Below are positions 37,166 through 48,559 of a stretch of 64,000 bases of DNA, piece after piece. The notes under the pieces were generated by a model, which was not told the origin of the DNA, made no database searches, and saw nothing but the letters and a program-made list of their open reading frames with translations. The position numbers and the translations under genes are program-made. This DNA comes from Sipunculus nudus. Its lineage: Eukaryota; Annelida; Sipuncula; Golfingiida; Sipunculidae. Numbering within the stretch: the stretch's first letter is position 1; every line of letters begins with the position of its first letter. Location: assembly GCA_026874595.1 (NCBI GenBank), contig CM049320.1:33820214-33884213 (forward strand). Direction: 5' to 3'.

Positions 37166-37234
37166 GACCCATATTAGGGAAACTTACCCTGTAACCCAAA
37201 CCTGGAAAGATAGCGTCTTTATCGAATAGATAAT

Positions 37235-37585
37235 TTATTACCTCTGTCATTGGAGGTGGGAGGGCATTACGTGATTTCCCGTTTGTATATGCGTGTATGT
37301 GTGTCCCAGGCATATCATCGAATGTTTTGAATGAATTTCAGTGAAACTTAGTTGATGGGCCATGGGGTGGGCCATGGGGAAAAAGAAGAACATTTAATTT
37401 TGGGACCGATCGCGGGAATAAAGATGCAGAATATTTTTCCCGCTTTCTCGTGTGTTTTTCCAAAAATCCTTGATTCTTCCTTGCCCTATTCCCTGTTTTC
37501 ACATTCAGTTCCATTCATACCTTGGAGATGTTCTCCGCACAAGGAAGGAAATGTACCTTATACGCACATCGCTTACCGCGAGTAA
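37235..37585 (+). repeat. Dispersed repeat CCTCCGCC...GGGACCGATCGCGG, copy 4
   Basis: Begins 'ttattacctctgtcattggagg', so the GCC of the hairpin is changed. The P intron that follows is cut short: near 37,796 about 480 bp present at 25,190-25,670 are missing. The alpha exon seen in P before L3 is also absent here. Confidence 0.7.
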
Positions 37586-38711
37586 GAAGCTAAAAGAATC
37601 AAGCTGTCGAGCTACGATTTTAGTTCACTTAAATGATGCGCAATAGCCCGCTGATGTAGAATTGATGTAGAACGGTAAACGTTTGACCGACAAATATTTC
37701 AAGTAGTGCCTTTCAAAATGTCTCCTGCTACAGAATTGAACAAATCAAAGTTTGGTATAACAGCCAAATACTTCTGGGTAAAAATTTTAAATGACTGAAA
37801 TGGCATTTTTAATTACAATGTTTGTTTTGCGTTGTTGCCCGTTCTTTTTTTTGGCCAACAATCCTTTGTCTCTCTTTCGAATCAACATAGCCACATCACT
37901 GCAACATCATAACAAGAACAACAAGTTCGTGTGGATAATTAAACAGCTAATCACGCATCTACGTTTTAATCCAGTTTGTATTTCTTGTAATTCTCTATTC
38001 TTTTCAATTTATAAAGGAATTATAGCAAATGTGTTGCCACATGTGATTCTACACTCCTTAATTATTTTCTGGTTTACCAGTAATATAAGATTCATATTCA
38101 CGCACTGCCGATATTTTAGCTTAGCTGACATAAGTCATCTGATCTGTAGTCATGGCCCTTATCCGTCCTCCGACCGTCCGGCCGACTGTCCGTTGGACTG
38201 GTACTTTTGAAACCGTTGGACCTACGAATCCAAAATTCTGCAAATAGATGTCCGTGTATACTCCGAACAAACCTGAAACTGGCTAAATGCGACTTCGTTC
38301 CTTTGGGATAGTAAGGAAAATCTCCATTGTCCAGTGAAAACCAACTATCCAATATTGAAACCACTGGTGTTAATATATTCATATTTAAATTAATCATTCT
38401 TGAATATATTTTCCTGTATATCCGAGTAATTAGATCAATATTGCGTAAATTGTTGACGTTATGGTCTCAGGCATATTCACTCAATTACTCAATAATTATT
38501 CAAGCTTTAGACTTTTCCTCCCACTTTTATCACTTTATTTAATCAAGATGCCGGAAATCAGATCAGAGTGTATTTTTTCAAGTTATAAGCATACTTGTAA
38601 AATAATTACCTTGAATTTTACAAAACTTTTGTTGTTTAGCTCATCTGACTGAAAGTCATCTGAGCTATAGCGATTATTCTTTGTCCGTCGTCTGTTTCTC
38701 CATTCGATTTC

Positions 38712-39764
38712 AGGGCACAAATCATTTGAATCACATTTGACATTATTAGATCCATCAAGTTCAGGGATAAGTTGTACAAGTCACTTAAAATAACAAAACC
38801 ACGTACTTATGAATATGCCACAAAAGGAAATACACTTAGGGCACACAATGTGATACATAAGAGATTAATATGCTATGCTAAAACCATGTATTATAAATCC
38901 CAATTTCACAAGTGCAAAAATAATATGAGACAAAACTTGGCAAACAATAAATGATATCATGCAGAGATCGAATTGTAAAAGTTTCAAGATTATTTTTAAT
39001 ATTATTCAAGAGCGTGTGACCAATAAAGACTCAATTACAAATCATTTTAACAAGTAGTTTGGTGAAATAGGTTGTAAGATGGCAGGTAGTATACCTTAAA
39101 CAGGAAACGTACATTTTACAGATAATCTTGAATAGCGTGGAACAACCGCTTTTGTGTTAAAGGCTGTTGCAAACACGGCGTTTAAAGATACAATACAGTG
39201 TTTTTGTACAAAATCAAGCTGTGGATATGATGATATATTATCATTAATCAGTTCTTTTGCACTGGCATAGACTCTAACAAATTGAAAATTGCAAGAAATA
39301 CCCCTCTACATCCGAAACAAGATACACATTTTCCAGAAAATTATCGTCCGATTTCAATCTTACCTACAATTTCAACGGTACTAGGGAAAATTGTCTATGG
39401 TCACCTATAACATATTTTTTTGTTAAACCTCACTTGCTGTATTCTAGTCAATATGGCTTTCGAAAAAAATCATTCTCCGGAGTATGCAGTACTTGAGGTA
39501 ATAGACTAGCAGCATGGATCAGGGTTTTTCACCTCTCGCCTTATTTCTCGATTTGTCAAACGCTTTTGACACACTAGAATATAATATTTTTATTCAGAAA
39601 CTAAAATGTTACTGTTTAAGTGACACCTTGTTGGCATTGTTCTTAAGTTATCTTAGCAGTTGTAAACATAATGTTGAAATTGGTTCAATAAAATCAAACA
39701 CACGCTCTCTATCAACTGGTGTGCCTCAAGGATCAGTCTTATGTCCCCTATTATTTATTATATA
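38712..39764 (+). pseudogene. Broken LINE in L4, 5' part
   Basis: The linker frame is open at 38772-38954. The RT core at 39514 onward (DQGFSPLALFLDLSNAFDTL, then LSTGVPQGSVLCPLLFIIY) is open right up to the transposon, the longest open RT stretch of the four copies. The element inserted between the GVPQGS motif and the catalytic YADD. Confidence 0.8.
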
Positions 39765-39787
39765 CAGTCGGACCCTTCTAATCCGGC
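39765..39787 (+). repeat. Left terminal inverted repeat of the Tigger element
   Basis: 23 bp matching the right end in reverse complement at 20 of 23 positions. The three differences are adjacent, in the middle. Confidence 0.9.
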
Positions 39788-39960
39788 CTTCGATAGTCCG
39801 GCATTCGGCGTAAACCGGCACATTTCTTGAGAACGGATTTCCCACATTATATTTTTAGGTCGTAATCCGGCTTTTTGCGTAATCCGGCCCCGGCACAATT
39901 ACCGAGAACCATCATCCCTATTTATGATAAACATCATCTACGTAATCCGGCACGCCTCAG

Positions 39961-40168
39961 TGACTTCCCCGCTGGTGAACATCAAACAGCTCACTGCCGG
40001 TCATGCATAAGTCGCACGCCCGGCAGAGCAAACAGACCCGCGGTTTCGGTGTAAACTGATAATTAATTACCTGTGACTTCCCGGCCGGTTAACATCATAC
40101 GGCTCACTGGCGGTCATGCGTGCAGAGCAAACAGACCCGCGGTTTCGGTGTAAACTGATGATTAATTA
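39961..40168 (+). repeat. Two tandem units in the Tigger 5' region
   Basis: A unit beginning TGACTTCCC, with CTCACTG-CGGTCATGC and GAGCAAACAGACCCGCGG and ending TAAACTGATRATTAATTA, occurs at 39961-40070 and again at 40073-40168. The second lacks about 14 bp (the CATAAGTCGCACGC part). It lies upstream of the transposase start and may be part of its leader. Confidence 0.8.
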
Positions 40169-40448
40169 GCTTTGACCGAATGATTGTTTGGTCGGAAGCG
40201 TCGACCCATCATACATGAAAGGGTGCATTGGTCTCGCTTGTTGATTGCAAACATAAACAACGTGTCAATGTTGAGTAGATTTAATCATTGTGTTTATGTT
40301 TGTTACTTGTTTTGATTCTATTTAATTATGTTTAAAGTGACTTCAAAGAACAAACAAACTAAAAAGAGTGAATAATTAAAGATTTTTATGCCTATAAAAA
40401 CTGCAGTGATTAAAGAGTATTTATTATCGTCATTGACATACGCTAGCT

Positions 40449-41992
40449 ATGCCGAAACGAAAGCGCTGTGAAATCAATGTTTCTCTGAAGAGAGACATCT
40501 GCCTCTACAAAGAAAAACACCCAAAGGCGACACAGAGAGACATCGTGGAATGGGTTGTTACTGAACACAAGATTGACATTGGTCGTCAGACTGTGTCAGA
40601 CATACTGTCAAACAAAGACAAGTGGCTGAAAATGGATGAAAGCACAGACACAGTGAAAAGGATGAAAATGAGCAAGCATCCACAGCTGGAAGAGGCATTG
40701 ACACTATGGTTGAAAGACATTGTGGCCCACGGATCGATCGTTTCCACTGACATTCTCCGTGAAAAAGCAAAAGAGCTAGGACAGCAACTGGGGATCACTG
40801 ACTTCCAATACTCGAATGGATGGATAGATAGGATGAAAGCAGGAGGTGGCATCAAACAGCACGTCATGCATGGTGAATCAGGGAGCGTAGACCAACAAGT
40901 CGAATCAAAGGGTCGAAGTGACGTTCAAGCAGCACTTGTCAGATACAGTCTTTGCAACATTTTCAATTTTGACGAAACTGGATTATTCTTCCGCCTAGGC
41001 CCTGACAGAACACTTGCTACAGCACCAGTCAAGGGAACTAAGAAGTGCAAGGATCGGCTGACAGTTGGTCTTGCTGCAAATGCGGATGAATCTGAGAAAC
41101 TAAAACCAATCGTGATCGGAAAATCCGCTAAACCTCGCTGCTTTAAAGGATTCGACCCCGCGCCCATCGTTACGTACAAGAATAACAAGAAAGCGTGGAT
41201 GGTGAGCACTATGTTTGAAGAATACGTCAGCCAGATAAACAGGAAGATGAAGCTTCAAGGAAGGAAAATCGTGCTGTTGGTCGACAACCACACTTCTCGC
41301 AATGACCAGCACTGGGATCATGTTCGACTGGTTTATCTGCCGCCCAATACCACGTCAAAGTTACAGCCACTGGACGCGGGGGTTATTCAAGCCTTCAAAT
41401 GTCACTACAGAAAGATACAGGCAAAGGACTGGATTGCACAAGTTGAGGACCGTGGGGCAATAGAGGAAACGTCTGTGAAAGATGCAATCTACTTCATAAG
41501 ACAGGCTTGGAACGAGGTCAGCGAGCAGACTATCGCCAACTGTTTCAAGCATACAGGCATTCTCCCAAACAGCGATGAGACAGCCCCGCCCCCTTCTGCG
41601 TCACTGCCGGATACTGCCGAGCTTGCCCGAGTTGTCGCTCAGCTACCAATCGAAAACACGCTGACCGCGGATGAATATCTCGTGGTTGATTCCGGTGTTC
41701 CTACAGGGATATGCTTAGTGACGCGGACATTTTGGATATTGTGTCGGTCGGGAAGAAAGACGATGATGATAGCGAGGACGAGTGTGACGCGAGTCCGGAC
41801 GAACAGCAGCCGCCAACTGCTAAGATCGCCAGACAGGGACTGCGGGATATGGTCAGATACGCGGAGACGAATCCCCAGGATTTCGGCGAGCGGGATTTGC
41901 TGCTACTGCGAGACATGCTGTCTAGACTCAATTCAGCCGCTCTCCGTGACAACAAGCAGTGCACATTGGACAGATACTTCAGTGCAAAGTAA
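40449..41992 (+). CDS. Tigger-type transposase, one frameshift near the C-terminus
   Basis: Moves the element by cutting and pasting at TA. Residues 1-62 form a CENP-B/Psq-type helix-turn-helix starting MPKRKRCEINVSLKRDICLY. Residues about 72-145 form the second CENP-B-type DNA-binding domain. The DDE core has D175 (FNFDETGLFFR), D279 (VLLVDNHTSRN) and D309 (LQPLDAGVI), with 29 residues between the last two, as in Tigger. The long frame runs to 42,020, but from about 41,705-41,711 the true C-terminus is in another frame, from MLSDADIL through an acidic stretch to QCTLDRYFSAK and a stop at 41,990-41,992. A single small indel explains this. The catalytic core is undamaged, so the insertion looks young. 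Confidence 0.93.
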
Positions 41993-42125
41993 CTCAGTCA
42001 TTTACCCTGGTGAAAACTAGTCACACTGTGTAAAAATGTATATGGACATTGTATATAGGTGATGATTCTCTAATTCCTCCGATTTGCATTATTTTTTGTA
42101 TCGATACATTCTGCTGAAACTTTTG

Positions 42126-42131
42126 AATAAA
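42126..42131 (+). promoter_or_regulatory. AATAAA polyadenylation signal of the transposase
   Basis: AATAAA lies 134 bp after the stop codon of the transposase and is followed by GT-rich sequence (ttgtttgaagtgttt). Confidence 0.7.
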
Positions 42132-42336
42132 GTTTATTTGCACATTGTTTGAAGTGTTTTATTTACTTTTATTATCACTCAATTTTACTTTATGCATAAT
42201 ATAATTCATTTATAATTATAATCACAGATACGGAAAATATTGCTCTTCCCTGGGTTTGAGTTTTTAACTGTGGATGTCCCTGATACGTAATCAGGCAAAC
42301 TGCGTAATCCGGCATATTTTCCTAATCCCCGATGGT

Positions 42337-42359
42337 GCCGGATTAACGGGGTCCGACTG
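42337..42359 (-). repeat. Right terminal inverted repeat of the Tigger element
   Basis: Ends GGGGTCCGACTG before the TA duplication. Its reverse complement is the partner of 39765-39787. Confidence 0.9.
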
Positions 42360-42361
42360 TA

Positions 42362-43255
42362 CATTAAAGATATCTACAAGTCATCTTTTTTCTTTCGGTT
42401 CATTATGTATGCTGATGATACGAGTCTTGTGAGCCCCGTCACAAGTTTTAATTCAGGAATTAGATAACATATACCAGTGGTTATGTGTAAGTAAACTATC
42501 TCTGAATATCCAAAATCTGAGTATATTATTAATCACAGCAAAAGAAAAAATATCGATGAAAATGTAACAAAATTAAAATTTAAGGCTTTAGAAAGAATGG
42601 ACAAATTCAATTTTCCAGGATCACTCTCGATGAACTTGATGAATTTTGGATCAACATTTAAACCAGATAGCCTTAAAAATTTCTAAATGTATTGGTGTTC
42701 TGACTAAGCTTAAACATAACTTACCCGTACATAAACTCAAGACTTTATTCAATAGTTTGACTTTCCTACGTCAGAATTACGGTATATTAGCATTGGGGTT
42801 TAAAGCAAAAATATTTTAAGCTGCATAAAAAGGGCAGCGCGTACGGTGACAAGCAGTAAATTCAATGCTCACCCAGAACCACTTTTTAAGGCACTCGAAA
42901 CTTTGCGAGGGGAAGACATTTTTACTCTAAATGTCTAAAAGTTCTATTTTAAATACGTAAATTTACAGTTACCTTTATTTTTCTACAATTTGGAATTAAT
43001 ACCAAGAAATGAAGTGTGCCCATATAATATACGAAGGAAATAAATTTTTAACCACCCCCAAAACAAGGACGAAATTTGCCGAAAATTTCCCAGGCACATA
43101 ATTCCAAAAATCGTAAACGATACCAATGCAATCATTGCTGAAAAGGTATACACTCATAGCCTCCAAGGTTATTCATCTTATATAAAACAGCATTATATAA
43201 AAATATCAAACCGGATGTCAGATACCTAACTGTTACGATTGCAGTCGCTCTTAAT
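42362..43255 (+). pseudogene. Broken LINE in L4, 3' part
   Basis: Continues the RT directly after the transposon. YADDTSLVSP is intact at 42408 onward, so this is the one copy of four with a whole catalytic motif followed by sense codons. Stops and frameshifts follow. The C-terminal part (about 42,830-43,250) keeps ARTVTSSKFNAH and YTHSLQGYSSYIKQ. Confidence 0.8.
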
Positions 43256-45608
43256 TGATTATATAATTTTCATATTTAGCATTTTCACTTTTTATCACAG
43301 AATTTATTAATTGCTATAGGCTTTTCGATCTTCTACTCCATAGTATGATAATGTGGAGGTGTCACATTATGATAACATTCTTATTTCTTTTCGTTTTATA
43401 TAATATTTATTCTCTTTTTCTTAGTTTATGGTTTCTTTTCACAGGGCTGATCAATGTAAACATATCATTTGTTATAATCAACAGATGGAAACCATGTTGC
43501 ATTGTATTTTTATTTATATGGGCATTTATATAAGCTGTTTAATACTGAAATATGAACAGACTCTCCGCCATGACACGGGTGGCCACTGCGCTAGCAGTGA
43601 TCCTACCTTAGTAGTGGTCTCCTGACTAACAATTCTTTTTGCACCATGAATTTCGTTTGAATATTATATATGAATATCACACATCTGCGTTATGTAAATT
43701 TATTTCTCGTCAAATTAACTGTTCCGAGTTCTGAGTTAAGGTTAGCAAAGCTGAGATTCTAAATGCAAACACCCTAACGCCAGTTATACCATCTCCAAGG
43801 ATAATCAAGAATTTGATACAAAACCTCCAGTATCATGGGTTACCATGAATCCTGCCTTGAATATTGACCATGACCAGGTTAGTTAGTTCCCGAAAACTGT
43901 TGGCACCACCCGTGAATGTTCTAAATTTGACGATTTCATTTCTGTTTTTGAGACTGTCAAATAACAGCAGTTATGCCAGTTTCGCAGCTGTGGTTTTATT
44001 TTGTGTCTCGAATCGTGGTGTGTTTATTAATAATACTGGTTTCTTCCTTTCTTAAACACTGCTGCGCCACCTCATTTTTTTTCATTTTTATGCATTTTTC
44101 CGCCTATACTTTAAGACTGCCAAATTATAGTGATACTATCAGATTCGTAGCTGTGGTTTCGTCTAGTGTCTCAAAACTTAATGTGTTTATGAAGGGAAGC
44201 TTTAAAAAGTGGATGCCCTATAATAATCACCCTGTCTGTCCGTTAGTTCATAATTCTGTATGTCCGTCAAATTGGTTTCCTGATGTTAACGGCAGGTTGG
44301 ATTGATGTATAATGGTTTCAAACTTATATATGGCCCACCACTAAAGTAGGAACCCTATTTTTTCGGGGGCCATGAGTTTAAAGGTAAAGTACAGAGGACT
44401 TACTTCTTTAAAAAGATTTTGGATGCATTTTAAGAAAAAACTTTCCATCCCAAAATTTCTATCTTCCACATTTGGTTGACTTGCCAAAAGGGGACTTGAT
44501 TTTGGGGTCACAAGGTCAAAGGTCGCAGAGCCCATCCATTCACAAAAATTAGTTCACGGATGATATCAGTTTGGTAGACAGATTGGCGTCAGACTTGATC
44601 ACATGACTCGCATTTTGAATAGTTAAAACAGTCAAACTGTGTCCCACTTGCAACACAGTTCCCAGAGTCTTCTTAGTTATCAAGGCTGTAGAACAAAAAT
44701 TTTCATTGCATCACCAATATCAATTAATATGCCATATCTATATTCGTATAACTGCCATCAAAGAAGATTTGAGCGAAATGAACCCCAACTTCTTCAGAAA
44801 GGTCACTTAAAATTATGGTTATTGGGCTATTCATAGTAAACTCGTGAACAGACGCTCGAATACCTTTATAATTTTTCATGAATTTCCATGGAATTTGCCG
44901 CACATGAATTTTTTTTTAATTTTTCCGTAATTTTTAATGAAATAAGATATCTACACATACACACGTGTATATACACATATATAATATATAATGTCATGAA
45001 ATACATAATAAGGAAGATATCTTTCCTCCTACGACTGAAATGATTAACATTAATACAAAAATTAGTGTCTTACAGAAAACTCCTAAATACACATTTCCAA
45101 TATATAATTTGCCATTTATAATTCAATTATACTTTAATATTGTTCCAACCGGTCGTGGAAATTACTTACTTTGTTATTTTTCATTGCATTGATAACTTCA
45201 ATACTTTGTACATTTGCAAGGTCCTTCCTTACGCCTGAGAATGATACAAAAAAATTGTTTTTGCTTGCGTAAATGAATGTTGTATTTACATAAAAGGAAA
45301 AAAACAATTAATGCTATCTTTAATAGGGGAATTACCTAGAAGTACAACATTTTCACACGCCTCAGGACAAAGATACTATAAGATTCTTGTCAAATACGTT
45401 GGACAATATCACATGACCAGTATAAGTGTTATACTTTTTGTGTGGTTTTTTTTTTACATAAATGTACACTTATCATTTTCTCTTTAACCCCATTTCATTA
45501 ATCAGTAGATATTTACTGATATATCTTGCAACAATTTATATTGCAAACATTTTGATTTCGTAGCAATGCATATTTTTAAAGGAAGTAAAAATATTCTACC
45601 CCAATCTA

Positions 45609-46050
45609 TCATATCACTGTTTTCACAATATTTTGATATCCTTGGTGTTCTGCGTTGAACTTGTGAAATTGCCACAATTCACTATACAATCGTTTAGAAT
45701 TACACAAATTAATTGGCACCCTCCTTCCCTTCTCTGGTATATAGTTGATTTTAGGACTATTTAGATACGTCGGAGTAAGTGATATCCATCTTTTTACATG
45801 CAAGTTTCACCTTTTTAACAACAGCTCTCCATCTGAGATATTCCAGCTGTTTAACACCTTAAATTTGCCATAATTTGAAAGAGATTGTTTTCCTATTGAT
45901 GTAAACAAAATGTTTTACATAAAGCAATCATCCTGATTCCAACAGACTTCTACTGAAATATTCAACACTTTCGGTGCAAATATTACTATAAAACCATACA
46001 ATTTGATCATATATTGGTTGGTGCACATGATGATCTCGGATAGCTTTCTT
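45609..46050 (-). pseudogene. Possible L1/Tx1-type LINE C-terminal remnant in X3
   Basis: Near-identical to 32657-33090. The frame KINYIPEKGRRVPINLCNSK is open for 64 codons at 45609-45803. Confidence 0.4.
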
Positions 46051-46424
46051 GCTGATATGAGACTAGAGGTGCACGTACCCCTTTCGCTCTAGTCCTCTGA
46101 AGCGTTACTGGCCAAGTCCGACCTGTGAAGGACTAAGCTAAATATGTAGTCTGGGTGCTTTTTTTAAAACAAAGACATGACGCTTTCGCCGATTGTAAAA
46201 CCTAACTGAAATAAGTGACATCTGATCTGGCCCATGCTTTCGTCGTATTGTGGTTTCATGATATTGTAAATGATCAATATAATACTTGTACTATTTTGGA
46301 CACTTTTTGTTGTAACATCACTCAACTAAGACACTAATGAACACGTTCCTGTGGCCATTTTGCTAATTTTCATTTAATGCATTTGACCAAAATTATCATA
46401 TTAATATTATATATTTTTTTTCAG

Positions 46425-46523
46425 GATGGAGAGACACCACAGCACTTGGCGGTCAAACTGAATGAGTTGTCATTGGTAAAAATGCTTCTAGATGCTGATG
46501 CAGATGTGAATGCGAAAGACATA
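46425..46523 (+). CDS. Ankyrin-repeat exon, class beta, copy 3
   Basis: The 99-bp phase-0 exon begins DGETPQHLAVKLNEL and ends DADADVNAKDI. One base change turns the conserved TPLH into TPQH, which puts a polar residue in the helix-1 core and may weaken the fold. Acceptor TTTTTTTTCAG and donor GTAAGT are as in copy 2. Confidence 0.82.
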
Positions 46524-47134
46524 GTAAGTAATTGTCATTTCAAAAACATTTAAAGCTATTTTAAAGTAAACCTGATCCCATGTTCCAAAACCCTATACCA
46601 AGTTCTGAACTTTTCTTATCAAAAGTTTTACGATAATTAGCCAAATTAATTTTATTACTTTTCTCCTAGTTCAACCACAATCACCTTGTTTATTATTCTT
46701 GATCATGGACAATCATTAAATGCTTAACAAACGAAACGGCATTACTGTATGTTTACTTTCTCATAATTTTATCTCATTTTTTTAGTAAAATTATTATTTG
46801 CATGTCTTTTATTTTACCCGACATTTTACCTGCGGCTTTTTTAAATGGTATCGTTCGTTATTAGGTCATCACATAAAAAAACATGACCTGGTTGTGAACT
46901 GCAGTGAAACTTGGTGTTAACAAACTGTTTAAAAGCTGTGACAATTAACTGAAATGTTTAATCCTGCTGTGATATACTGTAACAACACGTCTTAATCGAA
47001 ATGCTATGTATTTTACAAAAAAAGAGATAGAGTGATATAAATATTAAAAAATACAATATCGACAATAATAAATTGTAGTAATATCTTCATGGAAATAAGG
47101 AAATAGTAATATGGAAATAGAAGTTTCCGGTAAC

Positions 47135-47665
47135 TTACAATGAAAGTGTCACGTATCTGCTACCTGGATCTATTACAGCAGGAAATGATACATTATCGAA
47201 TGTTTGCACAAACCTTTCTGTTCCTCCTTTGGAGAATGGATGATATCGAACCCTTAAAATATGTTTCACGTCATTACGTTGTATAAAGCTTTGGAAGGTG
47301 CCAGCGTTAAACCGTGGCCAACTTTTAGACAAAACCTTGCGCTACACCAATCAAGCAAATACACTTCTAAGCTTTTGTACTGTCTAGTCAGGTGTTGATG
47401 TTTGGTGGAAAAGGGACTCTTTGTAGCTACTTCAGTGATAAGCAAAAACCTGTTATCAATGAACGGACCCGTGAAGTCTGTATGCATCATATGTAAGGCT
47501 GTTTCAGGAAACGCCCTAGGATGAAATGGTAAAAGCTGACATTTTTGCTGTCGTTCACAACACGCACATTCCTTACTTTATCTTCAATGTTATGTTCTTT
47601 TACGCCACCAAATATAGCGCCTTGTCGCCAGTGTCATTTTGGAAAACCCTACGTTACCTGATTGA
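47135..47665 (-). pseudogene. Ty3/gypsy-type integrase remnant in X3
   Basis: MMHTDFTGPFIDNRFL and RYHPFSKGGTERFVQTFDN are both readable, in different frames. Same position and strand as in X1 and X2. Confidence 0.75.
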
Positions 47666-47787
47666 ATTGTATAAAGCACTATATTTTAGTATATTCTTCA
47701 AAATTAATTTATATATCCCCAGTATATTATCCTGTTTTGAGAATTAATCATTGTAAAGGGAATTTGACTTTATTACTGGGTCCTATT

Positions 47788-48024
47788 TTATATCCGACCA
47801 TATTGTTCACACCTTAACACTTTTGACAGCATGGAGTCTGAAGGCGTTTCCGTCTGTAGGTTTTTGACTGTTAGAGACAATTTGTTCATCTGTCTCATGT
47901 GAAATACAGAACACTGTCCATTCTCGTGGATTCCGCAGTATAACACAGCATTCTTGTCAATATGTCCTCGATCGCATGTGCAGCAGTTCTTTCGAAACAT
48001 TCTTTTGTCATCACAAGCTGACAC
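47788..48024 (-). pseudogene. B-box-like zinc finger remnant in X3, longest open copy
   Basis: 78 codons open on the minus strand: SACDDKRMFRKNCCTCDRGH, then NAVLYCGIHENGQCSVFH, then a Leu/Lys-rich part that could begin a coiled coil. The Cys/His spacing fits a B-box. No RING domain upstream is visible. A host TRIM-like exon or a transposon-borne finger are both possible. Confidence 0.5.
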
Positions 48025-48275
48025 GAGACCGTTCGATTCGAGTCAGCGTCAAGGAACCTGTCAAGGTTTGTGATCAGTCACAAGTAGAAATTTACTAGCA
48101 TTTTTATGGTAATAGATCGTCTTTACACTATACAGCAGTAAGAGGGCTGTCTGGGAATCTGGCTATGATTCCTTTCCGTCTTAGCTAAGGAGCTTAAAGA
48201 CCCCACCAGTGGCGATGCAATACTGGCAATAACAATATGCTCTAGTAGCTCACGCTACGACCGCAAGTCTTTTAT

Positions 48276-48368
48276 TTGGTACCACTTCACTTGGCAGTCA
48301 GATCTGTTCGGTTCCATCTTGTTCAGGGGGTCCTAGATGAAAATGCTGTTTTGAATGCAAAAATCAAA
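48276..48368 (+). pseudogene. Ankyrin exon, class gamma, copy 3 (open, acceptor unclear)
   Basis: 31 codons, LVPLHLAVRSVRFHLVQGVL then DENAVLNAKIK, followed by an intact donor GTAAGTTACAG. It is the only gamma copy with both an open frame and a donor. The nearest upstream AG (CCGCAAG, 48266-48267) would make a 101-bp exon out of phase with the others and lacks a good pyrimidine tract, so I treat it as probably decayed. Confidence 0.5.
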
Positions 48369-48482
48369 GTAAGTTACAGTCATTTTACTTACACAAGCTA
48401 CTTTAAAAGATATCTAAACACATCTGCCCCACTGCCAAATTATAACGCGGTGTTAACATCATTATACATCAGTGTAAGCAAC

Positions 48483-48559
48483 CCTGCAAGGCTCTACGGG
48501 CCTGATGGGGAGGAGGTGCCCCACACCTGAGTTTCACTCGCGAACAGCTGCATCGCTGC
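48483..48559 (+). repeat. Extra SINE body fragment at a rearrangement junction
   Basis: 'ccctgcaaggctctacggg...cagctgcatcgctg' repeats the SINE body found whole at 49,939-50,148, without the tRNA-like head. It abuts the inverted segment at 48,560. Confidence 0.75.

Larger units (their letters stand above)
32338..37170 (+). repeat. Duplicated block X2 (about 4.8 kb)
   Basis: Same order of parts as X1, joined to L3 without an insertion. It is close to X3 up to about 33,930 and less so afterwards, where it has its own small deletions (for example near 33,990) and its own stop in the gamma exon. Confidence 0.8.
39765..42359 (+). mobile_element. Pogo/Tigger-type DNA transposon, nearly complete
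   Basis: The 2,595-bp element is bounded by TA on both sides (39763-39764, 42360-42361). L1, L2 and L3 supply the empty site ttattatatacatta. The 23-bp ends are inverted with 3 mismatches, beginning CAGTCGGACCC and ending TAATCCGGC. The motif AATCCGGC recurs near both ends (39780, 39864, 39881, 39944 and 42306), possible transposase-binding sites. It carries one transposase gene on the + strand and a polyadenylation signal. Confidence 0.93.
37996..45278 (+). repeat. Duplicated block L4 (about 4.69 kb plus a 2.6-kb transposon)
   Basis: Same ends as the other L blocks. The block is split at 39,765-42,359 by the Tigger element; without it the length matches L2 and L3. Its right part (from about 43,075) is nearly identical to L3 from about 30,120. 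Confidence 0.85.

Noticed and set aside
37791-38210. 139-codon + frame
   Set aside because: It crosses the P/L boundary and runs through the GTCCGTCC-family repeat. The other three L blocks break it.
40558-41964. Several minus-strand frames of 60-95 codons
   Set aside because: All are antisense to the transposase gene. The + strand frame has the conserved motifs.
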